Source of the DNA: Pigoraptor vietnamica
Lineage: Eukaryota > Opisthokonta > Filasterea
NCBI GenBank assembly: GCA_943704525.1
Contig: CALSCQ010001259.1
Coordinates: forward strand, 1 to 10,742
DNA length: 10,742 nt
Direction: 5' to 3'
Shown here in pieces: positions 8,088 to 10,742 of the stretch; positions within the stretch are counted from its first letter, which is position 1, and every line of letters starts with the position of its first letter. The notes below the pieces were generated by a model. That model made no database searches. It saw only the letters and a list, made by a program, of their open reading frames with translations, and had not been told where the DNA came from. The translations under genes were made by a program, and so were the position numbers.

Positions 8088-8403
8088 AGCGGTTACGTCC
8101 GGAAGTGGGCGCGCAGTTCATGGAAGAAACGGTCATGTTATACGGCAAAACAGACCCTCTTCACTCACATATTCTCTATTCACGCGCATGCACGCACACA
8201 CGCACTGGCCGCTGTGAGACAGAGGGTCGCCGCGCCTTCGTTTCTCCGCGGATGGTCACGTGCGCGTGGTGTGTCGGTGGTTGTGACGAGTGCTCTGCCC
8301 GTCAAACGCCCGTTGTGTGCAAGCGCCTGCAAATCGAGAAGCCTTCCGCCTTCGTTCCCCATTCCCTTTCAACGGGGGCGTTGAAGCAGTTATTATTCTT
8401 GCG

Positions 8404-10353
8404 ATGGCTGCGGACCTCCAACGACCCGCCGACTATCAACTCCACGGCAGCGGCGACGATGGGCGGTTTGTAGTCTATCATGTTAAGGTGACGGACGCGT
8501 TTGCACAGGCGCTGACTGCGGCCCAGCGCAAGGGGAAAGATGCGTCGCTGGAGGTCGAATTTGGAGGCGCAATTGTGGGAGGGGTGAGTGGTCGCAGTGT
8601 GTCTGAGTGCGTGCGTGTTTCTGTTTGTTAATGTGCGCGTACATGACTTGTGTGTACTATCCCTGTTTTGTGCGAGTCCATTCCAGACTGATTATTCTCT
8701 GTGCTGCCACGTGCACGCAGGTGTTCCGCATTAAGAGCGTCGATGTCCCGGAGCCCCTTTCGTTTCAATTTGGCGTGTCGTCGGGTGCTGGGGATGGCGC
8801 GGGAGAGGGCACGGCTGGACATGGAAGCGCGGATTGCGTGCGTTACACCGTGCGCACCGGCGACCTCCGTGTGGCCGGACGCATCGAGAACAAAATCACG
8901 GTCAAGGCGAGCATGACCAAAGAGTTTGCCGCCAAAACGCGCGCAAAGTACGACGAGGCAGAGAACACGAAGCGGGGAACGAGGTATGCGCCAGTGTGCG
9001 ATGACACTTGGCAAAATCGCGGTCGCGTAACGTTTGCCACCTTTTCCCAGTGTGAAAGTGGACGAGCCTGCGTCCGGTCCAGTCGTCGTCAAGCGCCCAC
9101 CGGCGATGAGCTCTCCGTTGCACGTGCCTTCCTCGCGACCTGCGTCGGCGCTGTCCCCGCAACCGCCACAGGGTCCACAGGGTGCGCCGAACCGGTCTCC
9201 CCAGGCGCTCGCTGCGACTGCGAAGAGTGAAGAGGCCAAGCGGTTGGCGCTGAGCAAGATTGCGAGGCTTGCAAAGGGCGGCGGGTCGTCGTCCCTTGGG
9301 AAGGCGGCGAAAGCGAAGAGCGAGACGCGCGATGGGCCGTCGGCAGTCGTCGTGCCGGCACTCGAGGACAGGACAGTGCGGTTGCTGGCCGTGCGTCCCC
9401 TCACACGGACGGAGCTGTTGCGCCAGCTCCAACTGAAGGGGCTGCAGGTGGCGCAGCTGGACGACGTACTCGACAAGGTGCGTGGCGTGCTGTGGCCGTT
9501 ACGTGTGTGGTGCACTGATGGGCCTGCCAATGGGCTGTGCGGATGCATTGTTCCAGCGCGTGGCTCTCGTGTGCGCGCTCGTGGACAGGAGTGTTTACTT
9601 CCGTCTCACGAGCGTCATTTCGAATTCAAAGGTCGCGGAGGCGCACGGCCCGCACTTCAGCCTCGTCCCTTCCGCATACGAGTCGCTCTCTCTCCAGGCG
9701 TTTCCTGAGGCTGAGCGGCCCACAGTGCGCGAGCAGGCCACGCGCGTGTTTGATGCTGCGGGGCTCTCTGATTCGGCGCCAGTCCGGTACGTTCTTCACG
9801 AGTACTCGTACGTGTGTCTTTACTGGGAAGAGATTCCAGCACGGTGGAGGCTGTTTTTTAAAACGGGCACTCTGCGTCGCCACGCGCTTGTTTTTGCGTC
9901 GTAGTATTTCTGAATCCCGGGGGCATTATGTCTCATCACGTGATCGCTGGCAGGCTGTCCTTTCTTGGGAAGGCGAAGGCGGCGGGCGCCGTCGCCGCGG
10001 ACAAGGGGTCGAAAAATGTGGCGGGAAAGAAGCGGCGGCGCGCGGCGTCTCCAGAACTTTCAAATTCGTCGGATTCTTCGGACGAAGATGACAAAGCTCG
10101 GCGAAAGCGCGCCAAAAAGAGGACAAAGAAGGGCGAGGAGAGGGCGAAAAAAGGCAAGTCGGGGAAGAAGATGTCGGATTCGGGCTCGGAGGACGTGTCG
10201 TTTGATGCGAGTAAGGAAATTACGAGCATGGCGGAATACGACCGGGCGTACGAGGTGTTTGGGATGGAGCGGAAACGGGTGCAGGCGCTACACGAGTGGG
10301 TGCCGTGCAATGCTGCGCGCGCACACACCGCATCATGCCTCTTGAGCCCCGTC

Positions 10354-10387
<34 letters not shown>

Positions 10388-10716
10388 CTCTCTCTTTCTC
10401 TCTGTGTGTGTGTGTGTGTGTAGAGAGTCGATGGGGATTCAACCCTTATGACTGCCGCGCACTGAGGTCTCTTTCTCACACGCTTGTGGAGCACGGACGC
10501 CGATCCGACATCTATCGCCCACGCACACACGCTTGCATACACATTCGCATTTCTTACTTTGTCTGTGCTCTTTTTATTGTGTCCTCCAGCTGGCTCGAAA
10601 ACAACGCGCGCGAATTTGCGGACATCTACGCCCGTCTCCAGTCGCTCGATAAGAACCTGCCCGAGTATGCCAAGCTTGAAAAGAGCATGAACGCGCTTTA
10701 CGCAGAACGAAAGCCG
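8404..10716 (+). CDS. ELL: RNA polymerase II elongation factor ELL family, nearly complete, runs off the right edge
   Basis: Inferred exons are 8404-8583, 8721-8983, 9051-9477, 9557-9786, 9954-10295 and 10590-10716, with donor GTGGGT at 10717 leading out of the window. Introns are 137, 67, 79, 167 and 294 nt, all phases agree, and 523 residues are visible. The N-terminal ELL domain starts with YQLHGSGDDGRFVVYHVKVTD and continues FRIKSVDVPEPLSFQF and GRIENKITVKASM. A Pro/Ser/Ala-rich linker follows. Next is the winged-helix-like RTVRLLAVRPLTRTELLRQL block (residues about 250-290) and its continuation in exon 4. A Lys/Ser/Glu-rich nuclear linker is followed by the occludin/ELL homology domain from EYDRAY (residue about 461), whose helix crosses the exon 5-6 junction as LHD|WLENNAREF. 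ELL raises Pol II elongation rate in the nucleus and works with EAF. The end of the occludin/ELL domain should lie just past the edge. Confidence 0.93.
10296..10589 (+). other. ELL intron 5
   Basis: The intron runs from donor GTGGGT at 10296 to acceptor CTCCAG ending at 10589 (294 nt). It interrupts the occludin/ELL homology domain in phase 2; the domain reads continuously once it is removed. It contains the CT/GT microsatellite listed separately. Confidence 0.85.
10355..10421. repeat. (CT)n-(GT)n compound microsatellite in ELL intron 5
   Basis: A CT run with a few interruptions (about 10356-10402) passes directly into a GT run (about 10402-10421) on the plus strand. On the transcribed RNA this is a long polypyrimidine tract followed by UG repeats, about 170 nt upstream of the splice acceptor. 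Confidence 0.92.
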
Positions 10717-10742
10717 GTGGGTCTTGTGGTGCCCTCCCCCCC

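Larger units (their letters stand above)
7625..8403. other. Spacer between the orphan gene and the ELL-like gene
   Basis: Bases 7625-7870 remain open in one plus frame to a TAG at 7868, apart from TGA at 7631. They could be an extra 3' exon of the orphan gene (for example via acceptor CAG at 7659-7661) or its 3' UTR. Bases 7879-8087 are the degenerate DUF202 promoter copy. Bases 8088-8403 are presumably the ELL 5' UTR and proximal promoter and include a GTCACGTGCGCG E-box-like site near 8256. I see no other gene. Confidence 0.5.

Noticed and set aside
8164-8200. Possible extra copy of the 1121-1365 repeat (TCACTCACATATTC)
   Set aside because: The match is limited to a short low-complexity string and the remaining modules are absent.

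Overview
The window is eukaryotic nuclear DNA. It carries at least five split genes whose introns are mostly 40 to 350 nt long. The coding sequence is GC-rich and the spacers and introns hold many CA/GT and CT microsatellites. The gene families (TRAPP complex subunit, WDR76/Cmr1 WD-repeat protein, DUF202 membrane protein, ELL elongation factor) are eukaryote-type or widely shared, and gene density is high. This suggests a compact unicellular eukaryote (a protist or early-branching opisthokont/fungus-like lineage). I cannot name the species. Bacterial-style long ORFs are misleading here: the real proteins appear only after splicing, and I assembled exon joins by hand from reading-frame phase, GT..AG borders and family conservation.

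Layout. (1) 1-577, minus strand: 5' part of a TRAPPC3/Bet3 gene, running off the left edge. (2) 578-1410: divergent spacer containing three copies of a tandem repeat of about 85 bp. (3) 1411-3546, plus: complete six-exon WDR76/Cmr1-type gene. (4) 3547-3912: convergent spacer. (5) 5379-3913, minus: complete three-exon DUF202 membrane protein gene. Its first intron is a CA/CG microsatellite and its second intron is almost entirely a strict 85-bp tandem array. (6) 5380-5764: divergent promoter region with a CACGTGAC box. (7) 5765 to about 7624, plus: an orphan multi-exon gene of unknown function with a possible nuclease-like core and an ambiguous 3' end. (8) 7879-8087: a second, degenerate copy of the DUF202 promoter plus its first codons, in direct orientation. 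(9) 8404 to the right edge, plus: ELL elongation factor gene, complete except for its last exon(s).

The four conserved genes are housekeeping functions (vesicle tethering, chromatin/DNA-damage WD protein, membrane protein, Pol II elongation) with no evident pathway link. The most unusual feature is the orphan gene lying between two direct copies of the DUF202 promoter/start region. This looks like an insertion or tandem duplication that split an ancestral head-to-head DUF202-ELL pair. Across the four conserved genes all 16 inferred splice donors have G at +5 (GTRNGN), and 13 of 16 begin GTG. The orphan gene departs from this rule at several inferred junctions.
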